This document shows, one piece after another, positions 1-8,189 of a stretch of DNA of 32,762 bases. The notes beneath the pieces were generated by a model that did no database searches, was not told the origin of the DNA, and saw only the letters and a program-made list of their open reading frames with translations. Positions within the stretch are counted from its first letter, which is position 1. Every line of letters starts with the position of its first letter. The DNA is from Candidatus Zhuqueibacterota bacterium (GTDB lineage Bacteria > Zhuqueibacterota > QNDG01 > JABMRT01): assembly GCA_013202295.1 (NCBI GenBank), contig JABMRT010000194.1, positions 1-32,762 of the forward strand, read 5' to 3'. The position numbers and the translations under genes are program-made.

Positions 1-2204
1 TCAGGTTTGGCGTCGATGCCCCTGGCCTTGCATGCCAATGCGGCTTCGATGATGGCCCGGGCCTGCATTTCCGTGATCTCCGGATAGGTGTTGCCCAGAC
101 GGCATCCGCGATGACCCAGCATGGGATTGAATTCTGCAAGGCTGTCCACTTTTTCCTTCACCTGCTTGGGAGTAATGCCCATTTCTTTGGCCATGGCTGC
201 CTGGTTTTCTTCTTCGTGAGGAACAAATTCATGAAGCGGCGGATCCAAAAGGCGGATCGTCACAGGCAGTCCATCCATCGCTTCGAAGATGCCTTCAAAA
301 TCGCCGCGCTGCATTGGTAGCAGTTTCTCAAGCGCTTTGCGACGTCCAGCTACATCATTGGAGAGGATCATTTCGCGAACCGCTTTGATCCGGTCACCTT
401 CAAAGAACATGTGTTCGGTACGCGTCAGGCCAATCCCTTTGGCGCCAAAGTCGCGAGCAACCTGAGCATCGTGTGGTGTGTCTGCATTGGTGCGCACACT
501 CATTTTTGTGTATTTTTCACATAGATCCATGAGCTTGCCGAATTCGCCGGTGAGTTCAGGATCTTTGGTTGCAACCTTGCCATCAATCACTTCACCTGAG
601 CTTCCGTTTAGGGAAATCCAGTCGCCCTCTTTGAATGTTTTTCCATCCGCAACAAAAGTTCTGGCCCTGTAATCGATTTTCACGCCACCTGCGCCGGATA
701 CACAGCATTTGCCCATGCCGCGAGCCACGACAGCTGCGTGAGAGGTCATACCGCCGCGCGCAGTGAGAATGCCATTAGCGGCATCCATACCGGCGAGATC
801 TTCTGGTGATGTTTCAATGCGAACCAGGATGACCTCTTCGCCTTTGGCCCTCCACTCAACTGCTTCGTCCGCGAAAAAAACCACACGGCCTGTGGCCGCG
901 CCTGGAGAAGCAGGTAAACCTTTGGCAAGCACAGTCGCGGCTTTCAAAGCATCCCCGTCAAACACAGGGTGGAGCAGCTCATCCAGCTTGTTCGGCTCGA
1001 TTCGGAGAATAGCGGTTTCCTCATCCAGCATGCCCTGTTCAATCATATCCGTAGCAATTTTCACCATGGCCGCGCCCGTGCGTTTTCCATTACGGGTCTG
1101 AAGCAGCCACAACCGGCCGTCCTGAATCGTGAATTCCAGATCCTGCATGTCTTTATAGTGATTTTCAAGTTTGGTTTCAATGTCGATCAATTCTTTGTAA
1201 CATTTGGGCATCTGCTCTTCAAGTGAAGGATAGTTGGCTGCTCTGTCTTCTTCTGTGACTTCAGCCAATACGGCCCAGCGCTTGGAACCTTCCAGTGTAA
1301 TCTGCTGAGGCGTCCGAACGCCGGCGACCACATCTTCACCCTGCGCGTTGATGAGGTACTCACCGTTAAAAATATCTTCACCGGTTCCAGCATCGCGTGT
1401 GAAAGCCACGCCTGTACCGGAGTTGTCGCCCATGTTACCATATACCATGGCCTGCACGTTCACGGCTGTTCCCCATTCGCTTGGAATGCCATTCAACTTA
1501 CGGTAAACATTGGCGCGGTCATTATTCCAAGAACCAAAAACAGCAGCAACGGCACCCCAGAGTTGTTCCCATGGGTCTACAGGAAAATCGTGACCGGTGA
1601 CCTTTTTCACGGCAGCCTTAAAGTCCGCAACCATTTTTTTTAGATCATCCACAGACAAAGCTGTATCGTTCTCAACACCCTTTTCTTCTTTCATCTTCTC
1701 AATAATCTCTTCAAAGGGGTCGATATCTTCTTTGAATTCGGGTTTTAATCCAAGAACCACATCACCATACATCTGCACAAAACGACGGTAGGAGTCCCAG
1801 GCAAAGCGTGCATTACCGGATTTTTTCGCGAGGCCTTCAACCGCATCATCATTCATTCCAAGGTTCAGAACCGTGTCCATCATGCCTGGCATAGAAACTC
1901 GCGCGCCGGAACGGACTGAGACGAGCAGAGGATTGTCACGGTCGCCAAAAGTCGCACCCATCATCTCTTCAATTTGTTTAATCCCATTCTCGGCTTCGGG
2001 CGTTAATATTTTGAACATTTCGTCTTTGCCGACTTCATAGTACTTCGTACATGCTTCTGTCGTGATTGTAAATCCAGCCGGAACCGGAACACCAATTAAG
2101 TTCATTTCCGCGAGGTTGGCGCCTTTGCCGCCCAGCAAATTTTTCATTTCCGTTTTACCTTCGGCCTTACCACCACCAAAAGTATACACAAATTTTTCAG
2201 CCAT
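1..2204 (-). CDS. ppdK: Pyruvate, phosphate dikinase (3' end beyond window)
   Basis: Cytoplasmic enzyme interconverting pyruvate + ATP + Pi and PEP + AMP + PPi. The frame is open from an ATG at 2204 to the window edge (734 codons of an expected ~900), so the C-terminal part of the PEP/pyruvate barrel is missing. The N-terminus (MAEKFVYTFGGGKAEGKTEM) and the ATP-grasp region (SVRSGARVSMPGMMDTVLNL) are typical. The swivelling domain has the phosphohistidine motif GGMTSHAAVVARGMG with the catalytic His at about residue 489 and, two residues before it, the Thr that PPDK regulatory proteins phosphorylate in other species. The visible end includes NPMLGHRGCRLG of the barrel. An AGGAGG Shine-Dalgarno lies 8 nt before the ATG. 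It follows ctpA by about 50 bp on the same strand and has no obvious promoter of its own. In anaerobes it often works in PPi-linked glycolysis; that role is inferred here. Confidence 0.96.
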   Translation of the reverse strand, partial: MAEKFVYTFGGGKAEGKTEMKNLLGGKGANLAEMNLIGVPVPAGFTITTEACTKYYEVGKDEMFKILTPEAENGIKQIEEMMGATFGDRDNPLLVSVRSGARVSMPGMMDTVLNLGMNDDAVEGLAKKSGNARFAWDSYRRFVQMYGDVVLGLKPEFKEDIDPFEEIIEKMKEEKGVENDTALSVDDLKKMVADFKAAVKKVTGHDFPVDPWEQLWGAVAAVFGSWNNDRANVYRKLNGIPSEWGTAVNVQAMVYGNMGDNSGTGVAFTRDAGTGEDIFNGEYLINAQGEDVVAGVRTPQQITLEGSKRWAVLAEVTEEDRAANYPSLEEQMPKCYKELIDIETKLENHYKDMQDLEFTIQDGRLWLLQTRNGKRTGAAMVKIATDMIEQGMLDEETAILRIEPNKLDELLHPVFDGDALKAATVLAKGLPASPGAATGRVVFFADEAVEWRAKGEEVILVRIETSPEDLAGMDAANGILTARGGMTSHAAVVARGMGKCCVSGAGGVKIDYRARTFVADGKTFKEGDWISLNGSSGEVIDGKVATKDPELTGEFGKLMDLCEKYTKMSVRTNADTPHDAQVARDFGAKGIGLTRTEHMFFEGDRIKAVREMILSNDVAGRRKALEKLLPMQRGDFEGIFEAMDGLPVTIRLLDPPLHEFVPHEEENQAAMAKEMGITPKQVKEKVDSLAEFNPMLGHRGCRLGNTYPEITEMQARAIIEAALACKARGIDAKP

Positions 2205-2255
2205 CTAAACAGCCTCCTTCATTTTATTTTATGATATCAGTCCATTTGGACAAGA

Positions 2256-3914
2256 TTATTCATTCTCTGCGATTAAAACATTTTTATAATGATTCTGGTC
2301 ATGGATAATTGTAATAGCTTCTTGAACGACCAGATCTTCTTTCAGACCGATCTCAACCGCGTGACGCGTACCTAAAAACTTGGTGGCCAGTTCCTGGCGT
2401 AGCACACGTTTTATATCTTTTACACTCTGATCAAACATCTCGACCTTGGAGTCCTCCAATGCCGCTTCAAGTGCATCAATTTTCTGGATAAAAATTTCGC
2501 TATATCCTTTACTTTTCGCTTCCTTTTCGAGGGCTCTAAGATCTTTTTCTATAGGATGGGTATATTCATACTCCTTTGATTTCACATACTCCTTGAACTC
2601 TTCGAGGATCCCATCCGTGATTTCAAAATTTCCATTCAATTTATCGTGTGTATTGGCATAATGCACCGCAAAATTAAAATAGAGGGATTTTCTACCCATA
2701 TCGTAGGTCAACTCGCTTATCAATGGCGGTTCCAAAACGATATCAGGAATGATACCGCCGCCGCCTCTGACGGTCCGACCATTTTTCGTCTTGTATTCGC
2801 CGTTGTCCGTCTGAAGCGCAGAATCCTGCCAAGTCGAGTAATTGCGTTTTTGGATGCATCGGCCACTCGGTGTATAGTATTTCGCGGTCGTGACTTTTAA
2901 CGCGGATGTTTTGGACAGGGGTACAACCGTCTGGACGAGACCTTTGCCAAATGTCGTATCTCCTAGAATAATGCCCCGGTCATGATCCTGAATTGCCCCA
3001 GCTACAATCTCAGAGGCGGACGCGCTTGCGCCGTTCACGAGCACAACAATGGGCCCATCACTATAAATGGGGTGACTGAACGAATGAAATTCTTGAATGG
3101 AGTTTTTAGTCCGGCCGCGGGTAGAAACGATCATGGCCTTCTTTGGAAGAAAGAGATCTGATATTTCAACTGCAGCTTCGAGCAAGCCACCCGGATTGTA
3201 ACGCAGATCAAGAATCAGCCCTTTATCCGCACCTTTCTGGAGGAGATCCTCAATCGCGGCAGCGGTTTCACGTCCCGCATTCTTTGAAAAACGAATGAGC
3301 TGAATATAGCCAATGCCATCATCAATCACTCCGACATATCGGATGTCAGCCACCTTGATCTTTGCGCGAATCAGTTTGAAATCGATCAGGTCTTCCACAC
3401 CTTCACGGCGAATGGTGAGCGTCACTTCCGATCCGGCCGGTCCGCGAATCAATTGAACGGTGCCATCCAGTCCCAATCCTTTTGTGACTGTGCCATCCAC
3501 TTTGATGATCTGATCACCTTCTCGAATTCCAGCTCGTGCAGACGGAGTACCCAGGAATGGGGGATCCGCCACAGTGACCACCTTGTTTCGCATATTGATG
3601 GGAAGGCCCACACCTTGATATTTGCCCTCTGTCATAATCTCAAGCTGTTTTTTATCTTCTTTTTCAATGTAGGATGTATAGGGATCCAGTGTACCAAGCA
3701 TGCCATCAATTCCTGCTTTGAACAGCATTTCGGGATCTACTTCATCCACATATCGCCTGGATACTTCTTTGAAAATGTTGCTCATATCCGGTAAATAGTT
3801 CTGGATTACCGCATAAATATCGTTTCCGCCAACCGCATTCATGCCCACCAGTAAAAGCATGAGAACAAACGCCACAGGAATAAATCGCAGCCACTTCTTT
3901 TTTTGCATGTTCAT
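2256..3914 (-). CDS. ctpA: Carboxyl-terminal (tail-specific) processing protease, S41 family
   Basis: Periplasmic serine protease of the S41A CtpA/Prc family, which cleaves proteins near their C-termini. The 552-residue protein has an N-terminal membrane anchor or signal (residues ~8-30), a helical N-domain with DPYTSYI, a PDZ domain (~95-180, SARAGIREGDQIIKVDG), then the protease core. The Ser-Lys dyad can be placed: Ser299 in NGASASASEIVAGA and Lys324 in TTFGKGLVQT, with the usual 25-residue spacing. RYNPGGLL and YYTPSGRCIQ are also family-typical. The C-terminal ~150 residues are charged and helical. An AAGGA sequence 8 nt upstream favours the first ATG over the third codon, also Met. It lies 102 bp downstream of tmk and 50 bp upstream of ppdK, so co-transcription is likely. 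The substrate is unknown. Confidence 0.95.
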   Translation of the reverse strand: MNMQKKKWLRFIPVAFVLMLLLVGMNAVGGNDIYAVIQNYLPDMSNIFKEVSRRYVDEVDPEMLFKAGIDGMLGTLDPYTSYIEKEDKKQLEIMTEGKYQGVGLPINMRNKVVTVADPPFLGTPSARAGIREGDQIIKVDGTVTKGLGLDGTVQLIRGPAGSEVTLTIRREGVEDLIDFKLIRAKIKVADIRYVGVIDDGIGYIQLIRFSKNAGRETAAAIEDLLQKGADKGLILDLRYNPGGLLEAAVEISDLFLPKKAMIVSTRGRTKNSIQEFHSFSHPIYSDGPIVVLVNGASASASEIVAGAIQDHDRGIILGDTTFGKGLVQTVVPLSKTSALKVTTAKYYTPSGRCIQKRNYSTWQDSALQTDNGEYKTKNGRTVRGGGGIIPDIVLEPPLISELTYDMGRKSLYFNFAVHYANTHDKLNGNFEITDGILEEFKEYVKSKEYEYTHPIEKDLRALEKEAKSKGYSEIFIQKIDALEAALEDSKVEMFDQSVKDIKRVLRQELATKFLGTRHAVEIGLKEDLVVQEAITIIHDQNHYKNVLIAENE

Positions 3915-4016
3915 ACATTGATTCCTTTATCTGAAATCATGGTTGGATCAATCCCCTCTTATCGTTTGTCGGACGATTCGAATTAGCATGTTAATTTACA
4001 AAATTTTTTTTGGGGA

Positions 4017-4694
4017 TCAACCTTTTTCTTGTTTGTTATCAATTATTAATAATACATCACTAAGGATGTTCTGTTCCAGAGTTTCTACTGATTGTTTGCC
4101 ATTAAGTTTCACAATGCGGTCCGGTTCCTCTTCACAAAGCATCTCATATCCAGATCGGATATTTTCAAAAAACGTATGTGCATTGCTTTCCATCCGGTCT
4201 GCCACCTTATTATCTTTCGATCTACGACGAGTGGATTCATCCCAATCTATATCAAGGAAAAACGTACGGTCAGGATAAATACCAAGGCTGCCTATATCAT
4301 TGGCTTTTCGGATCAGGTCTGTGGATAATCCTCTGCCATGCCCCTGATAGGTAATTGTGGAATCTGTAAAACGATCGCACACCACAATTGCGCCCTGTTC
4401 CAGTGCCGGCTGGATTTGCTCATGAACAAGCTGGGCGCGTGATGCTTCATAGAGCAGCAATTCTGTGGTTGGAGACATCCCATCATTTTTTACATTAAGA
4501 AGGATGGAGCGGATTTGCTCTGAAATATACGGCCCGCCGGGATCGCGCACCAACACTACCTTAAATCCTCTCTCCTGGAGATTGGTGGCCAGCTGTTTGG
4601 ATTGAATGGATTTTCCCGAGCCGTCAATACCCTCAAATGTTATGAAGGTTCCGTGGTATGGATGGGAATGTATTGTGGAATCTGAATTATTCAT
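4017..4694 (-). CDS. tmk: Thymidylate kinase
   Basis: Phosphorylates dTMP to dTDP with ATP, an essential step of dTTP synthesis in the cytoplasm. At 225 residues it is slightly longer than the usual ~210 because of a 15-residue N-terminal extension with no internal Met to use instead. The P-loop is FEGIDGSGKS (Lys28), the substrate-binding loop is VRDPGGPYISEQIR, the DR-type motif is CDRFTDSTITYQGHGRGL, and an Arg-rich LID is present (ESTRRRSKDNKVADR). The loop has RDPGGP where most bacterial enzymes read REPGGT, a mild departure. The Shine-Dalgarno is weak. It is the first gene after the ino1 terminator and probably starts its own transcript continuing into ctpA and ppdK, though I could not identify a clear promoter. 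Confidence 0.95.
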   Translation of the reverse strand: MNNSDSTIHSHPYHGTFITFEGIDGSGKSIQSKQLATNLQERGFKVVLVRDPGGPYISEQIRSILLNVKNDGMSPTTELLLYEASRAQLVHEQIQPALEQGAIVVCDRFTDSTITYQGHGRGLSTDLIRKANDIGSLGIYPDRTFFLDIDWDESTRRRSKDNKVADRMESNAHTFFENIRSGYEMLCEEEPDRIVKLNGKQSVETLEQNILSDVLLIIDNKQEKG

Positions 4695-4755
4695 TAATTA
4701 TCATGTCCAAAATAAACGTGTGTTTCCATCATGGATTAAATTAAATATCAAATAG

Positions 4756-4811
4756 AAAGCCACGCCTGATCCTACCAATATAAGAATTGGACAGGCAGCA
4801 GGCATGGCTTT
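4756..4811 (-). terminator. Hairpin terminator downstream of ino1
   Basis: A long inverted repeat: the 13-nt arm at 4756-4768 pairs with 4799-4811 except for one position (G.U possible in RNA), and the inner part (CCAAT/ATTGG) pairs further. Read on the minus strand, the stem AAAGCCATGCCTG closes and is followed by TTTCTATTT. On the plus strand it ends in GGCTTTTTGTT, so it could work both ways, but only minus-strand genes flank it. It separates the ino1 operon from tmk. Confidence 0.75.
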
Positions 4812-4845
4812 TTGTTAAATCAGAAAAACAATACCATCTTTACTG

Positions 4846-6162
4846 TTAATCATAATACTCCATGCCCAGATGTGTGATCATCTCTTCACCTTTGAGATAA
4901 CGCAACGTATTTTTCAGTTTCATATGCTGGATGAAAATATCATGCTCAGGGTAGAGGCCTTCAGCAACCATCGGCGCCTTAAAATAAAATGAAAGCCATT
5001 CCTGAATGCCTTTCATGCCTGCGCGCTGAGCCAGATCCATAAACAAAGCCAGGTCAAGCGCGATCGGCGCGGCCAGAATCGAATCACGGCAGAGAAAATC
5101 TATTTTAATCTGCATGCCATATCCCAGCCAGCCGAAGATATCAATATTGTCCCATGCTTCCTTATTGTCCCCGATGGGTGGATAATAATTGATCCGTATT
5201 TTGTGATACAAGTCACCGTACAGTTCTGGATGTTTTTCCGGCTGGAAAATATAATCCAGCGAAGACGCTTTCGATACTTCTTTGGATCGGAACGAAAGTG
5301 GTTCATCCAAAACCAATCCATCCCGGTTGCCGAGGATGTTTGTGGAGAACCAACCCTTGACACCGAGCATCCTGCTTTTGAGTCCGGGTGCAATGATAGT
5401 TTTTATCAGCGTCTGACCGGTCTTGAAATCCTTGCCGGAAATGGCAACGTTGTGTTGCTTGGCCAACTCAGTCAATGCCGGAATATCATGGCACATGTGC
5501 GGCGCGCCATTGGCATAAGGCACACCCATTTTAATGGCTGAATACACATAGATCATGCTGGATGAAATGGATTCTTCGTTGTTTTCCAGTCCTTTTTCGA
5601 AGCTTTCAATGGTGTCCCAAACCGGACTGTATTCGAGATACACCTCTGTGGATCCACACCAGACAATGACCAGACGATCCAGACCATTCTCTTCTTTGAA
5701 TTTGGTCATGTCATCCATGAGCATCTTGGCCAGCTCCATTTTGTTCGAGGCCGATTTCTTGTTCACACCATCCAGATTTTTGACATACTTTTTATCAAAA
5801 ACCGCTTTCATGGGTTTGATCGATTCCAGATAGGGTTTGATCTTGTTCAAATCGTCATTGGTGAGCACACCGGCTTTTTTCGCGGCCACATACGCATTGT
5901 CTTCGTAAATATCCCAACCGCCAAAGACTATATCGTCCAGCTCTGTGAGTGGTACAAAATCTTTGATCATTGGTACATTATCATCCGTACGTTTGCCCAA
6001 TCTGATTGTGCCCATTTGAGTCAATGAACCAAAAGGACGGGAATGTCCTTTCCGAACCAACTCAACTCCTGCAATCAATGTGGTGCCCACTGCACCCATA
6101 CCGGGAATTAAAACACCGAGCTTCCCTTTTGCTTCTTTAATGTTTACACCTTTTTCTGCCAA
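4846..6162 (-). CDS. ino1: Inositol-3-phosphate synthase (MIPS)
   Basis: Converts glucose-6-phosphate to 1D-myo-inositol-3-phosphate using bound NAD, the committed step to inositol. The 438 residues show the NAD-binding loop GVLIPGMGAVGTT, the conserved core motifs VVWCGSTEVY, NGAPHMCHD, GKDFKTGQT (active-site Lys region) and NILGNRDG, and the C-terminal KIDFLCRDSILAAPI. The start codon is TTG at 6162, chosen because a near-perfect AAAGGAGG sits 5 nt upstream; the ATG inside that spacer is out of frame and soon stops. It is the last gene of an operon with rsmI, a CDP-alcohol phosphatidyltransferase and panD, 21 bp after panD, and ends before the hairpin at 4756-4811. The neighbouring phosphatidyltransferase suggests the product feeds inositol phospholipid synthesis. 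Confidence 0.95.
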   Translation of the reverse strand: MAEKGVNIKEAKGKLGVLIPGMGAVGTTLIAGVELVRKGHSRPFGSLTQMGTIRLGKRTDDNVPMIKDFVPLTELDDIVFGGWDIYEDNAYVAAKKAGVLTNDDLNKIKPYLESIKPMKAVFDKKYVKNLDGVNKKSASNKMELAKMLMDDMTKFKEENGLDRLVIVWCGSTEVYLEYSPVWDTIESFEKGLENNEESISSSMIYVYSAIKMGVPYANGAPHMCHDIPALTELAKQHNVAISGKDFKTGQTLIKTIIAPGLKSRMLGVKGWFSTNILGNRDGLVLDEPLSFRSKEVSKASSLDYIFQPEKHPELYGDLYHKIRINYYPPIGDNKEAWDNIDIFGWLGYGMQIKIDFLCRDSILAAPIALDLALFMDLAQRAGMKGIQEWLSFYFKAPMVAEGLYPEHDIFIQHMKLKNTLRYLKGEEMITHLGMEYYD

Positions 6163-6183
6163 AGCATCCTCCTTTGGTTTGGG

Positions 6184-6540
6184 TTAGTGTTTGGATGAAA
6201 CACGATTGTGTTCATCCACAATTATAATTTTTGGTTTGTTGTTTTTTACTTGTTTCTCGTCTATAAACCCATACGACAGAATGATCACCTGATCGCCGAT
6301 CTGCGCCATACGCGCGATTGCACCATTCATCACAATATCACCTTTTCCGCGTTCCCCTTTTATCACATAGGTTTCCGCGCGGGACCCGTTCGCCAAATTC
6401 AACACATGGACTTTCTCATTTTCATACAGTCCGACCGCATCCATTAAATTTTCATCAATCGTAATACTGCCCATATAATTGAGTTCTGCCTGAGTGACTA
6501 TGGCATGGCTAATTTTTGATCGTAATACTTCTAACAACAT
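6184..6540 (-). CDS. panD: Aspartate 1-decarboxylase (proenzyme)
   Basis: Pyruvoyl enzyme making beta-alanine from aspartate for pantothenate and CoA synthesis. I place the start at the ATG at 6540 (118 residues). It has GGGAG 5 nt upstream, and it puts the self-cleavage pair at Gly24-Ser25 (NYMGSITID), exactly where the family has it. A TTG 12 nt further upstream is in frame but overlaps the ribosome binding site. Other conserved features are the SKISHAIVTQAELNY N-terminus and the NGAIARMAQIGDQVIILSY segment, with Asn and Ala-Ala-type contacts to the active site. It sits between the phosphatidyltransferase (17 bp) and ino1 (21 bp). No direct pathway link to inositol lipids is known to me, so the grouping may simply be an operon of convenience. 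Confidence 0.95.
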   Translation of the reverse strand: MLLEVLRSKISHAIVTQAELNYMGSITIDENLMDAVGLYENEKVHVLNLANGSRAETYVIKGERGKGDIVMNGAIARMAQIGDQVIILSYGFIDEKQVKNNKPKIIIVDEHNRVSSKH

Positions 6541-6557
6541 TATAACTCCCAATGGGA

Positions 6558-7184
6558 TTATTTTGAAGCTCCGCCGGATTTCCCGTCTTGCTTCCAGATA
6601 TGCACGATTCGTTGAACCGCAGTAAAATTGGCCATAATTGCGATAATCCAGATTGCCGTAACCAATGCATACGGGTGAATCAATCCTCCAACTGCAAGGA
6701 GAAGGATTCGTTCTGGTCGTTGGAGCAAGCCTACATTACATTCAAAGCCCAATCCTTCTGCGCGCGCCCTGACATAGCTGACCATCATCGAACCACCCAG
6801 TCCGAAGAATATGGCCACGGATGTTCTGTACCATTCCGCATGCACAAAAAAAACAGCCAACCCTAGAAAGTAAAACACTTCTGCGTATCTGTCAAGTGAA
6901 GAATCGTAAAGTGCCCCGAATTTAGATGTTTTTCCGCTGGCCCGGGCCACCTTACCATCAATCGTGTCACAAATACCCGAACCCAACAAAATCAAAGATG
7001 CTATCCTAAAGGATCCTTTTGCAGCAAAATAAGCTGCCACAATACTCACGAGAAAACCTATGCTAGTAAACATATTGGGATTTGCATCGATTCGAATAAA
7101 GAAATTGATGACTGGATTGATTGCTGTGGAATAATAATCCTTCCAGCGATCCGGGATGATCTTCTTTGGTAAAGTTTTATCCAT
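6558..7184 (-). CDS. CDP-alcohol phosphatidyltransferase, likely phosphatidylinositol-phosphate synthase
   Basis: Integral membrane enzyme transferring a phosphatidyl group from CDP-diacylglycerol to an alcohol. With the ATG at 7184 (208 residues; GAGG 4 nt upstream) the complete signature D-x2-D-G-x2-A-R-x8-G-x3-D-x3-D is seen: Asp73, Asp76, Gly77, Ala80, Arg81, Gly90, Asp94 and Asp98. Around it are about six hydrophobic helices (for example FTSIGFLVSIVAAYF). A TTG 24 nt upstream is in frame, but its added residues look non-homologous. The start overlaps the rsmI stop by 8 nt, indicating translational coupling. The family also includes phosphatidylglycerophosphate and phosphatidylserine synthases. 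The inositol assignment is inferred from ino1 in the same operon, as in the inositol-lipid clusters described for Bacteroides and the synthases of actinobacteria. Confidence 0.85.
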   Translation of the reverse strand: MDKTLPKKIIPDRWKDYYSTAINPVINFFIRIDANPNMFTSIGFLVSIVAAYFAAKGSFRIASLILLGSGICDTIDGKVARASGKTSKFGALYDSSLDRYAEVFYFLGLAVFFVHAEWYRTSVAIFFGLGGSMMVSYVRARAEGLGFECNVGLLQRPERILLLAVGGLIHPYALVTAIWIIAIMANFTAVQRIVHIWKQDGKSGGASK

Positions 7185-7878
7185 GTTTCCTCTTTTCTTG
7201 TCCGTCAATTATAATGACAAATTCACCTTTAATGTTCCGTGTTGAAAAATACTTCAACACCTCAGACAGTGTGCCACGCACAATCTCTTCAAATTTTTTA
7301 GTCAGCTCCCGGCCAACAGCCGCTTTCCGATCTCCCAGTGCTTCATGAAGCTCTCGAAGTGCTTTCAAAATGCGGTGGGGTGACTCGTACAAGACAATCG
7401 TCCGCGTCTCGTTTTTAAGTTGTTCAAGTCGTGTTTTTCTCCCTTTTTTATGAGGTAGAAATCCTTCAAACACAAATCTGTCTGTGGCAAGTCCGGATGC
7501 CACAAGTGCTGCAATTGCTGCCGTGGGACCGGGAATCGGCGATATTGGAATCCCGGCATCTGAAGCGGCTCGCACAAGATAAAATGCAGGATCTGAAATT
7601 CCCGGTGTGCCTGCATCCGAAACAAGAGCAATTGATTGTCCCTTCATTAATTTCTGAAGGAGAAATGGAGTCTTTTTTTCTTTATTAAAGTCGTGATAGC
7701 TCTCAAGACGGTTTTGTATTTCATAATGTTTAAGCAGAATGCCGGAATGGCGAGTATCTTCCGCTATAATCAGATCACTTTCTTTCAAGATGCGGATCGC
7801 ACGAAGCGTGATGTCTTCCAGGTTGCCGATCGGTGTACTGACAAGATAGAGTGTTCCATGATGATCCGTGATTGTCAT
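7177..7878 (-). CDS. rsmI: 16S rRNA (cytidine1402-2'-O)-methyltransferase
   Basis: SAM-dependent enzyme that methylates the ribose of C1402 in the 16S rRNA P-site region. Its 233 residues contain the tetrapyrrole-methylase-type fold: LYLVSTPIGNLEDITLRA at the N-terminus, AEDTRHSGILL, SDAGTPGISDPAFYLV, PIPGPTAAIAALVASGL and FEGFLPHKKG. It is about 50 residues shorter than the E. coli protein because the C-terminal domain is reduced, as in many FCB relatives. Upstream lies the ~600-bp gene-free region with the candidate replication origin. Only a weak -10-like TATATT near 7889 was seen on this strand, so the promoter is not assigned. It is the first gene of the operon that ends with ino1. Confidence 0.94.
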   Translation of the reverse strand: MTITDHHGTLYLVSTPIGNLEDITLRAIRILKESDLIIAEDTRHSGILLKHYEIQNRLESYHDFNKEKKTPFLLQKLMKGQSIALVSDAGTPGISDPAFYLVRAASDAGIPISPIPGPTAAIAALVASGLATDRFVFEGFLPHKKGRKTRLEQLKNETRTIVLYESPHRILKALRELHEALGDRKAAVGRELTKKFEEIVRGTLSEVLKYFSTRNIKGEFVIIIDGQEKRKHG

Positions 7879-8000
7879 CGCTATATTTATCTTTCGTAAT
7901 ATATCGTTCGAGTCACGTGTTGTGTAATCTTGCTACTATCGCCATGTTTTTGCGATGAGTGGAAATGTTCGTTTTTATATTAAACTGTGGGAGAAAAAAG

Positions 8001-8066
8001 AGAGGCCGCTTTCCTCTTTTGGGAACTTCTTGTTTTGTTGGTTTCAAAAAAGAAAGCGGCTCCTCC
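8001..8066 (-). terminator. Rho-independent terminator between rsmI and candidate oriC
   Basis: A 9-bp perfect stem (GCCGCTTTC at 8005-8013 with GAAAGCGGC at 8052-8060), extendable by GAG/CTC, has a 38-nt loop. On the minus strand the stem is followed directly by CTCTTTTTTCT, a good U-tract; on the plus strand no T-run follows. It is the first convincing terminator after the sprA stop codon, about 420 nt downstream of it, so sprA transcripts may cross the origin-like region before ending. Confidence 0.65.
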
Positions 8067-8189
8067 TTGGTTTACCCTTTTCTTTCTCCGGTCTGCTCAA
8101 TCACGATTGTTTGACAAAGAACATTAAACAAAAAGCGCAATATTATAATAAAATTAAACTGAAAAGTCAAGTCTATATAAATAAAGCTT

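Noticed and set aside
7913-7922. TCACGTGTT near rsmI as a third parS site
   Set aside because: Only the central CACGTG is shared; the arms do not match the parS palindrome.
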